Source: Gnetum montanum (taxonomy: Eukaryota; Streptophyta; Gnetopsida; Gnetales; Gnetaceae). Taken from it: a stretch of DNA of 64,000 nt. Positions within the stretch are counted from its first letter, which is position 1, and each line of letters starts with the position of its first letter. Below are positions 36,201-47,734 of this stretch, piece by piece. The DNA is taken from positions 1,741-65,740 of the forward strand of contig MNCI01001420.1 in assembly GCA_015680685.1 (NCBI GenBank), written 5' to 3'. The notes beneath the pieces are model-generated. The model was not told the DNA's origin. It searched no databases and worked only from the letters and a program-made list of their open reading frames with translations. Both the position numbers and the translations under genes were made by a program.

Positions 36201-39200
36201 AATGAAACAAGCAACCCTCAATTTTGCAATTGGAAACCAGTAAAAGCAAAAACAATTCATCTCTAGCAAAAAGGATGAGGGAAATACCAGATGACCGAAA
36301 ACAAAAACCCAAACGCTGGAACACTTACAGCAACAGAAAAGAAGAGCTGCAAACAACTTGAAATGGAACACTAGGAAACGATTTGTAAATGGCAAGACAA
36401 GGAGATGTCACCATGCTGAGGTTGCTGACAAAAAAACCCAAAAGTGATGTGCAGGAATGAAAAGGCACCCAAAATTTGAAGCAGAATCAGAAGTTTTGGT
36501 TTTAGTTTCATCGCTTTTCATTTTATTCATGTTCATAAATACCATACATGATGGGCATGCTATGGCCATAGGAGAATGTGGTGAGAATCCATCATGCTAT
36601 GCGCATGTATGGCAGCATACAAGACCATAGGTTATTCACAACCTAATGAGAACAAAAATATCCTTTGCCCTCCTCCCTTAGGTGACTTTTGAACTAAATC
36701 AATCAAGCACAATCTTTTATTGGGAAAAAAAGCGTCAGTTTATGTTCACCTTTCATCCTGCTTTGGACGGGAGTCTGCTTTCTGCAATCTGCACCAAAAG
36801 TGGTAAGCGAATTCTTAAATTCTCTTTTCAAAATTGAAAAGAAGGAACTTTTACAACTTCTCCAAACTCACATTCTTCTTGCCTTTGCTACCACAAGATA
36901 CCATCACTGCAAAGTGGGATAAACTCTAAGCTTTTAATTTTTGACAAGACGTTAGTACAAAGTAAAAAATGAAGCCATTACAAATGAAAATGCAATGCCA
37001 ATTAAATAATAAAACATTACACATCTTCGGAATTTCTGTTATGTAAGTGCTTTTACGATATCCAAGTATTGCTCTGGAGATTTAAGCCTTAAAATAATTT
37101 AAGAAAGACCAGAATACGGATATATCCCTACATTAATTATTTAGTTTAAGACTACTGAAGGAAGTTTCCCTTATCTAAATCCAAAATAAAGTTGAAAAAG
37201 ATTTAACCCGAAGTTTTCCTTATCTAAATCTGAAAATAAAATCAAAAAAGGTTTAATCCAAAATGTTGCTGCAAAAACCCTGTATGATTTATTTTTAATG
37301 TCCCTTTCGGTTTCGGTGCTTGGTCAATCTGTAAAGTCTATCTTTATTTTTCATGAACATGTAATATCTGTTCAATAAATCCTAAGTATTAGAAAGTAAT
37401 AAAGCTTCATTTCATTTCAAATTAAGCATAAATACTTTTGTCTTTGGCAGAAACCATAGATATTAGCAATAGTTAATCCCACATCTACCAAAGGCAGCCA
37501 AATCAAGAATCTCAATTGCAATAAATGAGATTCAAATCACATAAATCACGTCATGAGTTCTAAATTTATATGAGATTTAGCCTTAATCATAGTCTAATTT
37601 TCAATAGCAAACTGGTCTAACAACTACACAAGTTTCAGATTCTTAACATTAAATGAATATGCATTGGAAACAAATGCAGGTGGTAAACCTTATAGCTCTT
37701 TTTATGCCAAGAAAAAAATAATAGTATAACAAAAAGAGAGATTGAGAAGCCTTGCAATAGTATCCCAATAAAAAGCAAATATGGCTGCAGAAGAGTATGA
37801 ATCACCAAACTTCAACAGAACATATTTAATGAAAATTTTCAAGCAGTTCAAAGAGGACAATTAACTAATCTCAAAAACAATCACAACAATCCATCAAATG
37901 TCTCAATAATTAATGGCTAACATATATATTGCATAGTTTTCAATTCGGATTCGGTGTATGTATTCAGTAACTTTATCAATTCGTAATTTGAGAATAATTC
38001 GTGAATAATATAAAAAAATCTCGTTCAAAGGTTTAAAATGCTATAATAGATATTTAAAAATTTCATCAGTTACTATGAAATTTCTATTGTCTAAGCATTC
38101 TAAGATGGAAATCAAAAAGCAAGAAAAAACCCAAAAAGTTGAAACCTTTACTGTGACTCATGGTTTAAGTTCCAAATGTGAGTAAAAAGTGAAGTAGATT
38201 TATTTTACTTTTATAAGATTTGAAATTTAGGAGAATAATAATGGTTTCAAATTTGCTGCTATTGGCAATCATTCGGCATATTTTACTGCAACTATTCTGG
38301 AAAAAAATCAACGAATTATAAAATCGAATAGTTTTGATTCAGCAATGCGAATATTCAAAAAATTCTAAAACATTGGTATGTTGCAAGAGGAACTCAAAAA
38401 GCACAACCTACATGTTCTCAGGCTAACCAATTACTGGCTGGAGTAAACATGATAAGGGACAAATATTTTATCATCGCCTAGCTCCCACACATAAAAATTG
38501 GCCTGGTTTCAGGTTTTCAGACCTGATGTATCTTAAATTCCGCCCGCGTTCCAAAACAACTGTAAGAATCATAATCCACAGAACTGCTGCGCACTAATCG
38601 TAACATCTAAACATGAAGCAGTACAGATGTAACTTTGTCACGCAAAAGATGATAACGTATTTTCCAAACAGTGAAATCTAGCAGCTTCAACAAAAAAGAT
38701 TATTTGCAGGACATCCATGGCAGCAGTCGAATGACAGTAAATCTCTAATCCCCTAACAATTATGTAAAGATCAGAAATTATCGTGAATAAAACAAATTAA
38801 ATCAAGAGTGATAGCTTCAATAAAAAGGTTTCGATTGCCAATGATGGGGTAATTCGGAACACTTGATTGATAAAAACGACAGAATGTCTAAAAGTGATAG
38901 AATATCGAAAATTTCAATAGCTGCTGTGCGATTAAAAGTAGTAGTAAAGGAAGCCAGGACTGAAAAAAGAAAAGAATCTACAATTATACCCCTTTGGAGA
39001 AAAACCCTAAGAGTTCCAACAAATTGCATCCTCCCTACAAAACAATCGAAAAAAAAATTGTTGGCCGAAACTGAATCACAAAAGCTACACAATAGATTGA
39101 ATCTGTTTAATAAAGGCGAAGGAAACCTTATAGGTTTTCCGCTAAACTGTAAGCATAATTAACTAAAATATATCAGTATTTTTAAAATGAACAAGAGAAA

Positions 39201-39356
39201 AAAAAAAAAGAGCAGTCAATAGAGTGCAAACACATCATACATCCATGCTCTTTGAAACTAATATGCTTATAAAATTCAGAGGTTGCGTAGCAAATAAAAA
39301 TCCCAGGCCTGCAGACAACTGCAACAAAGCGAAGCCTAATGTGATGGTAGAAATTT
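33256..39356. other. AT-rich spacer without a convincing gene
   Basis: About 6.1 kb follows LTR L7. It contains an 81-bp tandem repeat (33340-33501). Broken coding-like pieces on the minus strand (33954-34139, 34349-34537) contain stops and are unlike any family I recognise. The rest is AT-rich filler. Short ORFs at 36103-36395 (minus) and 38863-39162 (plus) show no domain or supporting splice structure. It may hold remnants of old transposons too decayed to read by eye. Confidence 0.4.
33340..33501. repeat. 81-bp tandem repeat, two units
   Basis: Units 33340-33420 and 33421-33501 are similar and exactly 81 bp each, and a third begins but breaks off. Each starts TAGTGTTTTTGGAT. The period is a multiple of three and the minus strand stays open (33316-33504), giving a repeated peptide with VLG.KN.PKTL in each copy. 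Confidence 0.7.
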
Positions 39357-39506
39357 TTATTGAAGCAGTAAGATTAGATACCCGTTTTGAGTAGATTTAC
39401 AGGCGCAATGATCGTGAGCAGAAACAATGATGCAATGATATGAGCCACGATTCAAGCAACGAGGGCAAATATGCTTCGATTTCTGCATCCACTCCTTGGT
39501 TTTCCT
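39357..39506 (-). other. Short Cys-rich reading frame, unrecognised
   Basis: On the minus strand the sequence reads KTKEWMQKSKHICPRCLNRG, then a stretch with CIIVSAHDHCAC, and ends LILLLQ with stop TAA at 39357-39359. That stop is part of an AATAAA motif. CPRC plus HDHCAC could be a metal-binding pair, and the fused stop and poly(A) signal would suit a last exon. No upstream exon could be found. The piece directly adjoins the LINE's target duplication, so it may be a host fragment next to the insertion. It could equally be chance. Confidence 0.25.
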
Positions 39507-39559
39507 TTCCTCTTTTTGGGGGGGGGGGGGGGTTAAGGTGGTGGGCTGCCTGGGGAAAA

Positions 39560-39594
39560 NNNNNNNNNNNNNNNNNNNNNNNNNNNNNNNNNNN
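39560..39594. other. Assembly gap (35 N)
   Basis: These are undetermined bases. A run of 15 G lies shortly before the gap (39518-39532), so sequence quality around it should be treated with care. Confidence 0.95.
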
Positions 39595-39760
39595 CAGCTG
39601 AAGAAGGAGATCAAGACACCTAATTCAAAGAGAATTCAGTTGGAAAAGGTAATATTATTAAGAAAGTCTAGTTCGCGACATTGAAGTTGAACATTTCCAG
39701 CAATAGAGCATTTCATACCGTAGTCAAATTCATTGTAGTTTGTGTTTTGATACCAAGCAT

Positions 39761-42700
39761 CTAGACGACATTTCCAAATAAAGAAGATAATCTCAAATAG
39801 GAGGATTTTTCAGGCTTTTTGAAGGTGACGCTTAACACAATCATCTTGAAGGATACATTGAGGAAAACTAAGAGAATGATTAGGAAGGAAGACTTGGAGA
39901 GATTTACACCATTGCCAAATGTATCGAGAGAATGAGCAATCCCAAAGACGTGTTGAAAAGAATCATCCGCTTTACAAATGGGGCATTTAGGATGATCAAT
40001 TCCTAAAAGATGAAGCCTATGTCCGATGGGAAGACCTTGATGAACCAAGGACCAAAACAAGAAACGATGCTTAGGTTGAGCCTTGGAAGTCCAAATCCGA
40101 CGAAAAATAGTTTTCCACTGGTGATCCTCAAGATGTAGACTCCAACGTCTATTTAGAGTGGAGAATTGAAAAGCTTGCGCATGAAACCAAGATTGGGCTT
40201 TAGAGATACGTAAAGAGCAAAGAGGGGAACCGTTAGGCCAAAACCAATCTTCATACCAAGGAATATTATTATGCAAATTATGCACAACAAAGTTAGAAAG
40301 AACATGCTCTATGTGTTGGTAAATGATAATATCTTGTCTTTGAAACCCCCATTTAACTTTTGCCTGTGTCCAAGAGAGGGTAGGAGAATCATTTCTAACA
40401 GTATATAGTTGGTCAATATGGTGGAGATTGTGGTCAGCAAAACGATTGGCTCTATGAGAGAATTCATCATAGAGACAACCTCCATTCTTTTTGAAAATAG
40501 GAGACCACCAGATCGAGTGTGTCGAAAGAGAGTGCAAGCTTATATGGGAAGGTTTCCATTGCAACAAGCCTCTAAGTTGGCTCCAACACCGCCAAATTTG
40601 CTTAAACCAGAAAGAACCTTTGATCTTCTGAGAGCCTTCACTAAAAATCCAGTTACTCCAATGAGTATTTTGCCATCTGTGATGAATACCAAGACAGGAG
40701 ATGTGATGCCTAAAAAGGATCTTCCAAGCTTCATCTCCTTCAATACACCGAGTCACCCATTTGGAGGCCAAGAGAATACTCTGGTGCTCAATAGAGGCAA
40801 GGCCTAAGCCCCCGTGTTCTTTACTTAAAGTGCAAGTATCCCAAGCTACTCGATGAAAAGCTTTGTGATCATCCTTATCCCCCCAAAGGAAATTTCTAAG
40901 TATGTTGTTGATGCATTGAAAAGAGGATTTGGAAGGAGCCATAAAGGAAGAGTAGTAGACATGCGTGGAGCTCAAAATATGGTTAACGACAATAAATCTA
41001 CCTGCAAGAGATAAGGGTTTAGAAGCCCATTTCAAAGCTTTATGTTTCACCTTTTCCACCACATTGTTCCATATGGTAGTGGGAGTAGCAAATAGAGCAA
41101 TAGGGATGCCTAGGAGGGTGAAATTATCAGTAGGAGATAGCCACTTGATATCAAAATGATAAGTCCAAGGAGGCCTAGGAGAGAAGCTAGATCGGATGGC
41201 TTGTGTTTTGTTCCAATTGATCTTAGCTCCTGAGGCTCTACAGTAAATATCTATGCAATGCAAGGCAGTGTTAAAATTATTATGGTCCTCAATCAAAGTA
41301 ATAAAAGTATCATCTGCAAACTGGCTGTAAACAAGATCCTTTGCTTGTTGTGGGAGAGAGATACCTCTTAGCTGCATAGAATTGTTATGAGATCTAAGAA
41401 CAGCTCCAAGAGCATCAGCAGCCAGAATGAAAAGATAAGGGGCTAAAGGGCACCCCTGTCGAACTGATTTTTGAAGCTCAATGACCTTAGAGAAGGATCC
41501 GTTAATGCAAATGACTGACGAGGCCTCTGACAAAACAAGATCGATATGTCTTTCAAAAACATTACCTAAGTTATGGTGTTTGACTATACTTTTTAAAAAG
41601 GACCAATCAAGCATGTCGTAGGCTTTGGCAAAATCCAACTTAAGAAGAATGGCATTTTGATTAGTGGAAGAAGCCCAATGCAAGCCCTCAATAGCAGTAA
41701 CAACATTATCTAAAATATACCTTCCTTGAACAAAACCGGTTTGCTCCTTGCTTATAAGATGAGGAAGAAAAGGTTTAAGTTTATTAGCGATAGCTTTGGC
41801 TACTATTTTGTAGATAACATTCAAGAGAGTGATAGGGCGCCAATTACTTATGTTCATGCGATCTCCTGACTTGGGGAGAAGCTTAATAATACCAGCATTA
41901 ATCTGCTTACCAAAGGATCCTACCCTGAGAGCTTCCTTATACACACTATAGACAATGTCTTGAAGAGAAGGCCAGAATTTCTTAAAAAATTCTATGGGAA
42001 GGCCATCCATACCAGGGGCTTTACCATCGTGGAGTTGTTGAAGAGCATTACCAAGATCCTGTTTGGAAAGAAGAGAAGCATCACCAAAGATGGAGCGATT
42101 AAACGGAGTAATAGCTCCTAAGCAAGTATTAACTGCTATGGGGTCAATCGCCTCTTTTCGAAAAGTTCGAGAGTAGAACTCAAAGAAGGCCTGTAAAATG
42201 TCATCCTTGGAGGTGAAGATATTGTCTTCGACTTGAATAGCTGGAATTTTATGGGACGGGTTCCCCCCTTTGAGTAGACGAAAAAAGCCAGTAGTAGCCT
42301 GGTCACCCATGCGAAGTCAAGAGAGACGAGCATGGAGATGAGCACCTTTAGCTTCATAGTGATCCATGATACGTAGGTTCTCTTTGGCATGTTTCAAACG
42401 ACTAAAGTGAGCCCCAGTAGCCTCTGCTGTATTGATAGTATTTTGAAGAAGGGAGATTTCCTCATGAAGGTTGGACTTGTGAGAGCTTAGCCGTGAAGCC
42501 ACCAGTTTACCCGCATGTTTGGAAAACCGTTGGAGGCGGATACAAGCATTATTCCACCAATCAATCCAACCATCTTCACCAAGGGGTTTAGGATGCACAT
42601 TCCAAATTTGCATCAATAGAGAGCAAAGGGAGGAACTCTGAAGAAAGGCCGTGTTAAAGATATAAAGATCGTTAGAAGAGTAGGAGTTCCCAGAGTGGGA

Positions 42701-43435
42701 AAGAGACCAATGAATAGGATAATGATCAGACAAAACTTGGGTATAATCTGCTTGGACAGGGGCACCGTTGGTAGAAGTAAAATGAATAAGGGGATTAGTA
42801 GATAGATAAACCCGATCCAACCGAGAAGAGATATAGGAAGCACCATGTCTTGCATTACTCCAAGTGAACCAGTTAGAGGTACTAGACAGGTAATAGTTTT
42901 CATTAGCTTCGTGCAACTTTAACTGACGTTTCAACGAGAGACACCCAGAAAGCTCCCTGTTATCTAAACCACCCCTTTGCCGTCCAATTTTATCCTTAGG
43001 ATGCTCAATCATGTTAAAGTCCCCTGCAATAATCCAGTTAGCTTTGGGTAAGTTGTGACTGAGCCAATTCCACAAGAGCTTCCGATCAGTTGAGTGACAA
43101 GGAGTGTAAATGGAGACAATCCCTAAGATCTCATTAGCGTACCGTAATCGAAGCCAACTACAATGCCCTAAAGTGTCGCAACCGTGATCAAGAACAGACT
43201 CCTGCCACTTATTGTGGAGAAAAATTATTGCCCCCCCTTTACCATGTTCATGGTGAGTAGGAACATAAGAACTATTGGGAAAAATGCTCCGGCAACAAAT
43301 TTGAAGATTAAATCCTTGGATTTTAACTTCTTGAAGACAAACAACGTCAAAGGAATGTCTCCGAATATAGTCACGAACTATATATCGTCGACGAGGGTCT
43401 GAAAGGCCCCTAACATACCATGAACAACACTTCAT
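39761..43435 (-). pseudogene. LINE ORF2: endonuclease and reverse transcriptase, two lesions
   Basis: One frame runs from ATG 43435 to 39761. The first 372 codons are the APE-type endonuclease: VCLQEVK (about residue 33), GDFNMIEHP and SDHYPIHW. A TGA at 42319-42317 then interrupts it. The context (RLS-stop-LRMGDQATTGFF) corresponds to a Trp usually conserved in plant LINEs. RT follows with RPITLLNVIYK, QTGFVQGRYILDN, LKLDFAKAYD, RQGCPLAP and the catalytic FADD (about 41310). The C-terminal CPICKADD...QHVF zinc motif loses frame at about 39941-39947. There the next frame continues WDCSFSRYIW, so one base is missing. Endonuclease and RT motifs look intact. Confidence 0.9.
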
Positions 43436-44625
43436 TGGGTTTGTGTAGAAGAAGGAGGATCCTCCTCAACCACCAAGGCCTTAAAAGAATTCCTGGATTC
43501 AAAGTTGTTAACTAGAGGACGTCGAGCACTTGGTCTTTTGTTAAAGGACTGGCTAGCACTAGTCGATGATTGGTGCCCTTTAGGGAAGGCACTAAAGATA
43601 GGGTTATCACGTGTGACTGAGGCATAAGATTTCCGGGTAACACGCTCCCAGCCACTAGTAGCATCTCTTGGGGCCCCTTCCTGATTAAAAGAAGTCTTAG
43701 TAACATTAGTATCATCAGTTCTCATATCATTCACATCGGACACCTTAGAATCCGAAGAAGGAGGTTTAGTTGATTGATCCTCGACATTATCCTTGCCTAT
43801 GTCCTGAGATATGTTGTGAGATTTTAGTTCTTCACTAACTTGTTCTGCTAAAATTCGCTCAGCTTCAAGCTTGGCTAGTAACTTCGGGCATTGAGCTTTA
43901 CGGTGGTTCGGATCAAGGCAGTAATAACAACTGTTGGGAAGTGTAAGATATGAGATTTTTTGAACAAAGGTCTTTCCTTTTACATTAACTTCTAGTGAAT
44001 CGGGACGTGGCTTTTGCATATCAATTTTGACGCACACTCGTCGAGTAGGTCGAGGACGGAAGCCTGAAAAGCTCTCCATTCCAATGACTTCCCCAACCTG
44101 TGCAGCAAGGATATCAACATGGGGAGAAAAATGAGGAGGGAGTCCTGGAAATTCGATCCAGACCGGCAAAATACTTTTGCTAGCTTTTGCAGGATCGAAA
44201 TCCTCCTTCCAGGGTTGAAGGACTAAAAAGGAGCCATAAACATCCCAAATAGACTGTTGTTTCACGAATTCTGCCATAGCCTTAGTTTCAAAAGCAAAGA
44301 GAAAAAAGCCTTTTGTGAGATTGGAAGCTAAGGTTATTCTAATATTACGGGGTTCCCAAAATTTTTTAACCCAATCTTGGAACACCGAGGTAGGAGGAAT
44401 CCTACCAGTGAAAAAGCCAATTGTGTATAGGTGAGTAAATGTTTGAACGGTTTGGTCAAATATGTCTTCCGGAAAATCAAAACGTAAAAAAGAATCGTTT
44501 GCATCCATATTGGTTGAGTTGTCAATAGGCGGTGAGTCAATGTTAATATTGGAGGATTCCATTATTTTACGTTTTTTTCCTCCAACATCAACATCAGAGC
44601 AAGAAGACAAAGCGGATTGGGTCAT
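43432..44625 (-). CDS. LINE ORF1: RNA-binding gag-like protein, intact
   Basis: Starting at ATG 44625-44623, 397 codons are open, with stop TGA at 43434-43432. After a polar N-terminus comes a domain with FLFAFETKAMAEFVKQQ and VWIEFPGLPPHFS blocks (about residues 60-220), as in the DUF4283-type N-terminus of plant LINE ORF1. A CCHC zinc knuckle CYYCLDPNHRKAQC (about residues 231-244) follows, then a Ser/Asp-rich tail. Such proteins bind LINE RNA and form the particle used in retrotransposition. The absence of stops, next to a damaged ORF2, suggests a fairly young insertion. Confidence 0.85.
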   Translation of the reverse strand: MTQSALSSCSDVDVGGKKRKIMESSNINIDSPPIDNSTNMDANDSFLRFDFPEDIFDQTVQTFTHLYTIGFFTGRIPPTSVFQDWVKKFWEPRNIRITLASNLTKGFFLFAFETKAMAEFVKQQSIWDVYGSFLVLQPWKEDFDPAKASKSILPVWIEFPGLPPHFSPHVDILAAQVGEVIGMESFSGFRPRPTRRVCVKIDMQKPRPDSLEVNVKGKTFVQKISYLTLPNSCYYCLDPNHRKAQCPKLLAKLEAERILAEQVSEELKSHNISQDIGKDNVEDQSTKPPSSDSKVSDVNDMRTDDTNVTKTSFNQEGAPRDATSGWERVTRKSYASVTRDNPIFSAFPKGHQSSTSASQSFNKRPSARRPLVNNFESRNSFKALVVEEDPPSSTQTQ

Positions 44626-45171
44626 GCAGACCCGTTGAGCCTAAACCTAGCCAATTCAGAAAAGCAAAAGGAAAATATGAAAGAAAAACCAAACAGAACA
44701 CAATGGAACAAACTCACCGGGTTTAACAGATGATAATTTTAGATGCTTCGCAGCGCTCCCTTTGTTTGCGATCGCAAGAAACTGATCTCATCCGAGCGCA
44801 GGACCAATGCAATGCAATGCCGTCACGCCTGAAGATAGCGATCAACAAGTGCCAGAAGGCTGCAGCGGATCCCGATAAAATCCCCAAGACGAATTTCGTT
44901 TGTCTGGTTTGGCATTAACAGAGAGACGGATGCGGACGCGAGCCACAAGCCGGCAGCAGCGGCAGCCTCAAGATCGATTCCTGTTTTTGGTTAGATTGTA
45001 GATCTGCCCATCTCGATCCTCATTTGGATGCAAGCCCTTCTCACCTCTCCGTCGATAAAGAATTTTCGAGACGTTCTGTTCAGATCGCCCCCTCTGCGAC
45101 AAATGTTTTAAAACCCGCCGACTGTCTGCCACTCCAGATCCCAGAAAAACAAGGTTCAAGCAGCGGCAATC
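44626..45171 (-). promoter_or_regulatory. LINE 5' untranslated / internal promoter region
   Basis: This is about 545 bp upstream of ORF1, clearly GC-richer than the AT-rich flank beyond 45180. In LINEs this region carries an internal promoter. No specific box is identifiable by eye. The sharp composition change at about 45172 supports the 5' boundary. Confidence 0.6.
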
Positions 45172-45182
45172 TTCCTCTTTTT

Positions 45183-47533
45183 TTTTATAATCCTTTGTGA
45201 AGACTAATTCTCTATCACATTTTAATAATTCAACATATAGTCCTTCTAGATGTATAGCATTTTCAAAAGCTAATTTCTTAATTCCCTCTACTATGTTGTC
45301 ATATGTAAGCTAGAAAATATTTAGGAGCATGTAACTAGTTGTGGTATGTGTCTCACGTCGAAACAAATTTTTGTAGAACCCTTTATATGTAAACAAAATA
45401 TGATTGCTTAGAACAACTTTATTTCTAAAAAGTTTTCAAAAGTTTTGTAGATCTTGCTTTATTATTTGCATCATATTATTTTGATACCTTTTTTTTAGAA
45501 ACTTTCTTTCTTTTTTTCTTGAAGTAATTTCATGTAGTCCTTATTCAGAGATTTTGTGTTACAAGAATCTTTGATACCTAACTTTGCTTGTAGGTATTCT
45601 TCATTAAACTAGTTATTTTTACCTATAAACTTTTATTTTATAATAACATTTTTTGTAATTTCTATTAATATGTCTTCTAATTGATCCTTAGACTTTTAAT
45701 ATTCAATAAATTTTGTACATCTTACTAAATTTTTTTTGTATTTATAGCTATAATACATATTGTTATTTTTCGGCATTGCTTATAGTTAGAATGAATTTCT
45801 TTAATTAAAAACCATAGAAAATGGTGTGAAGATTTTATTAATTTACCACCAACTTGAAAGTCAATGATTCCTAGTACATTATGATAGATGGTTAGTTGTA
45901 AATTAACACATAAACATCTTCTTTTTCAAAAGTAAATCTTGAGCTTAATAGAGATTTTTGAATCCCATTTACAATGATAAGATTCCTATTATAACAAGTA
46001 CTTTATTTGATTTGTTTTTGTATATTCTCATATTCTTTTCCACATGGTTTTAATTTGATTTCAATCTTGAATATCTAGCCATCCTTGATTATTTTTCCTT
46101 TCTAGAATATCAATATGCTTAGAACCAATCCTTGAATTAAAGTCACCACATATATAAACTTTACTTGTAAATTAGATTTTGTTATATCTTATCCTAAATA
46201 TTGAAAAGAGTTTTTTTTTTTTTGGGATAAACTTGGCTTTTGCATAATATGTTGCATCCTATAAATAAAAGTAATAAAAAGTAAGGAATACATGGCATTT
46301 TCTTTGAATATATAATCTATCCAAGAGAGTTCTCCTTGGTCACGATAGAATAATTTTATCATCATAATGGTAAGAGGAAGCTCTTAGTCACAATTTTTTT
46401 CTCTTTTCATAATAGCTAAGGAGGAGCTTTATGGCCAAGAGGCCTTTGTCACAATAAATAAATAATTATCATCATAATGTTAGGCAAAGAGATAACTTTT
46501 TTAGGTGAATCATTATTTTAACCAAGAGTTTTATTAAGAGGCCAACTACTTTGTTACCTAAACTTTATCCCATTAAAATAATTAATTTTTGTGAAAAAAC
46601 GAACTTTCTAATGAGAAATTTCATTGAATAATGGGTTTGATTTTTGTTTTTAATGACCAAATCAATTGTCATTGAAATAATTTGAGATATTATTAATTCG
46701 AAAAATATAAAAAATTCTCTTGGGTAAGTAATAGATATATATCATAAATATATAGCTAAACTAGTGTTTATGCTCATCAATCTTTTCCACCCTAATTATA
46801 TTTTGAAGCCTTCTTTTGAAAATACAAGATAATCCTCAAGTCTTCCCTGTTTGTGAGACCTAGCACTTCCTACCTTTATTCTACTAAAACTAAACATCTC
46901 AAAAATTTTAGAATCTTCTTGTTCATAGGTTTCAACTACTCCAAACATATTAAACTTCTTTAAAAACCAAATATTATATTCAAAACTTCGTAGTGCAAAG
47001 TGTTTAGGCATTTTTTGAAAATGTCATATCTTTGATTATTGTAATATATTTTGCATTTAGAAAAGCTACCTTACTTTCTATGTTACTTTTATTTTTTTCT
47101 ATTCTTTTGTTTATTTGCAAGCTATTCTTTAGTGAGGTTTTCCTTAATTGAATTGCTAAATTTCACAATAATATGGTATAGTTTATTACCTTTAAATTTT
47201 GTGTAATAAGTATCTATAATTATATTTGGCAAGACAAAGATGTGTATTGTTTTTGTTATGATATTATGAACAATTTTTAAAAATTATTTTTTTCATCCAG
47301 ATTTTATGTGAGACTTTAGCAAATTAGAGATTCTTAGCTCTTTTTCTTTCTTATTCTTATTCCTTCACTAAATTACACAAAGATTCAATATGTTCATGAA
47401 TTGCTTCAACAACTATTTCATGCATTACAACCATTTCACAGTTTCTTCATTTGATTTAGAGTTTAAAGTTTTATCTTGCATGTCCTTTCTTTTTACTCTA
47501 TCAACCTTTATTTTATTTTTTTGATAAAAATCC
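45183..47533. other. AT-rich spacer, no gene seen
   Basis: About 2.3 kb is rich in A and T with many stops in all frames. A few short internal similarities appear around 46350-46500 (repeats of an ATCATCATAATG...TAGTCACAA type). No ORF, RNA gene or transposon domain could be supported. Confidence 0.5.
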
Positions 47534-47734
47534 AAATGTTACAACATATAAAAGGATCATCTAAAAGCTCAATGCTCATCTCACCAAGGTGGGGCCCTAA
47601 GAGGGTAGTTGATGAGCAAAAGCCTAACTTCTTTCAAGTGACTCCACCTAAGTTGAACTTTGGTCTTACAATTTAAAAAATAAGTACTTTACCATTACTC
47701 CAAATGATGATCCCAAATATTATAACATATAAAA
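47534..47734 (-). mobile_element. SINE copy 1 with 20-bp target duplication
   Basis: The element body is 47554-47714, read on the minus strand. It starts GGGATCATCATTTGGAGTAA, with a tRNA-like head whose B-box-like AAGTTCAACTT lies about 50 bases in, and ends TTTTAGATGATCC. It is flanked by AAATGTTACAACATATAAAA (47534-47553) and AAATATTATAACATATAAAA (47715-47734), identical at 18 of 20 positions. Long, AT-rich duplications are typical of LINE-mediated insertion. Both ends of the body carry GATCATC in inverted order. Three related copies follow at 51183, 52244 and 57705. Confidence 0.75.

Larger units (their letters stand above)
39518..45171 (-). mobile_element. Nearly full-length L1-type plant LINE
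   Basis: This non-LTR retrotransposon has, on the minus strand, a GC-rich 5' region (45171-44626), ORF1 (44625-43432) and ORF2 (43435 to about 39761). The ORF1 stop and ORF2 start overlap as ATGA. TTCCTCTTTTT lies immediately outside both ends (39507-39517 and 45172-45182), a candidate 11-bp target duplication, though its low complexity weakens the case. No poly(A) tail is seen; the 3' end coincides with the G run and gap. ORF2 damage makes this copy non-autonomous. Confidence 0.85.

Noticed and set aside
38863-39162. 99-codon plus-strand ORF and overlapping minus ORF
   Set aside because: Lys-rich or Phe-rich AT-driven sequence, no motif, no splice context, both strands open.
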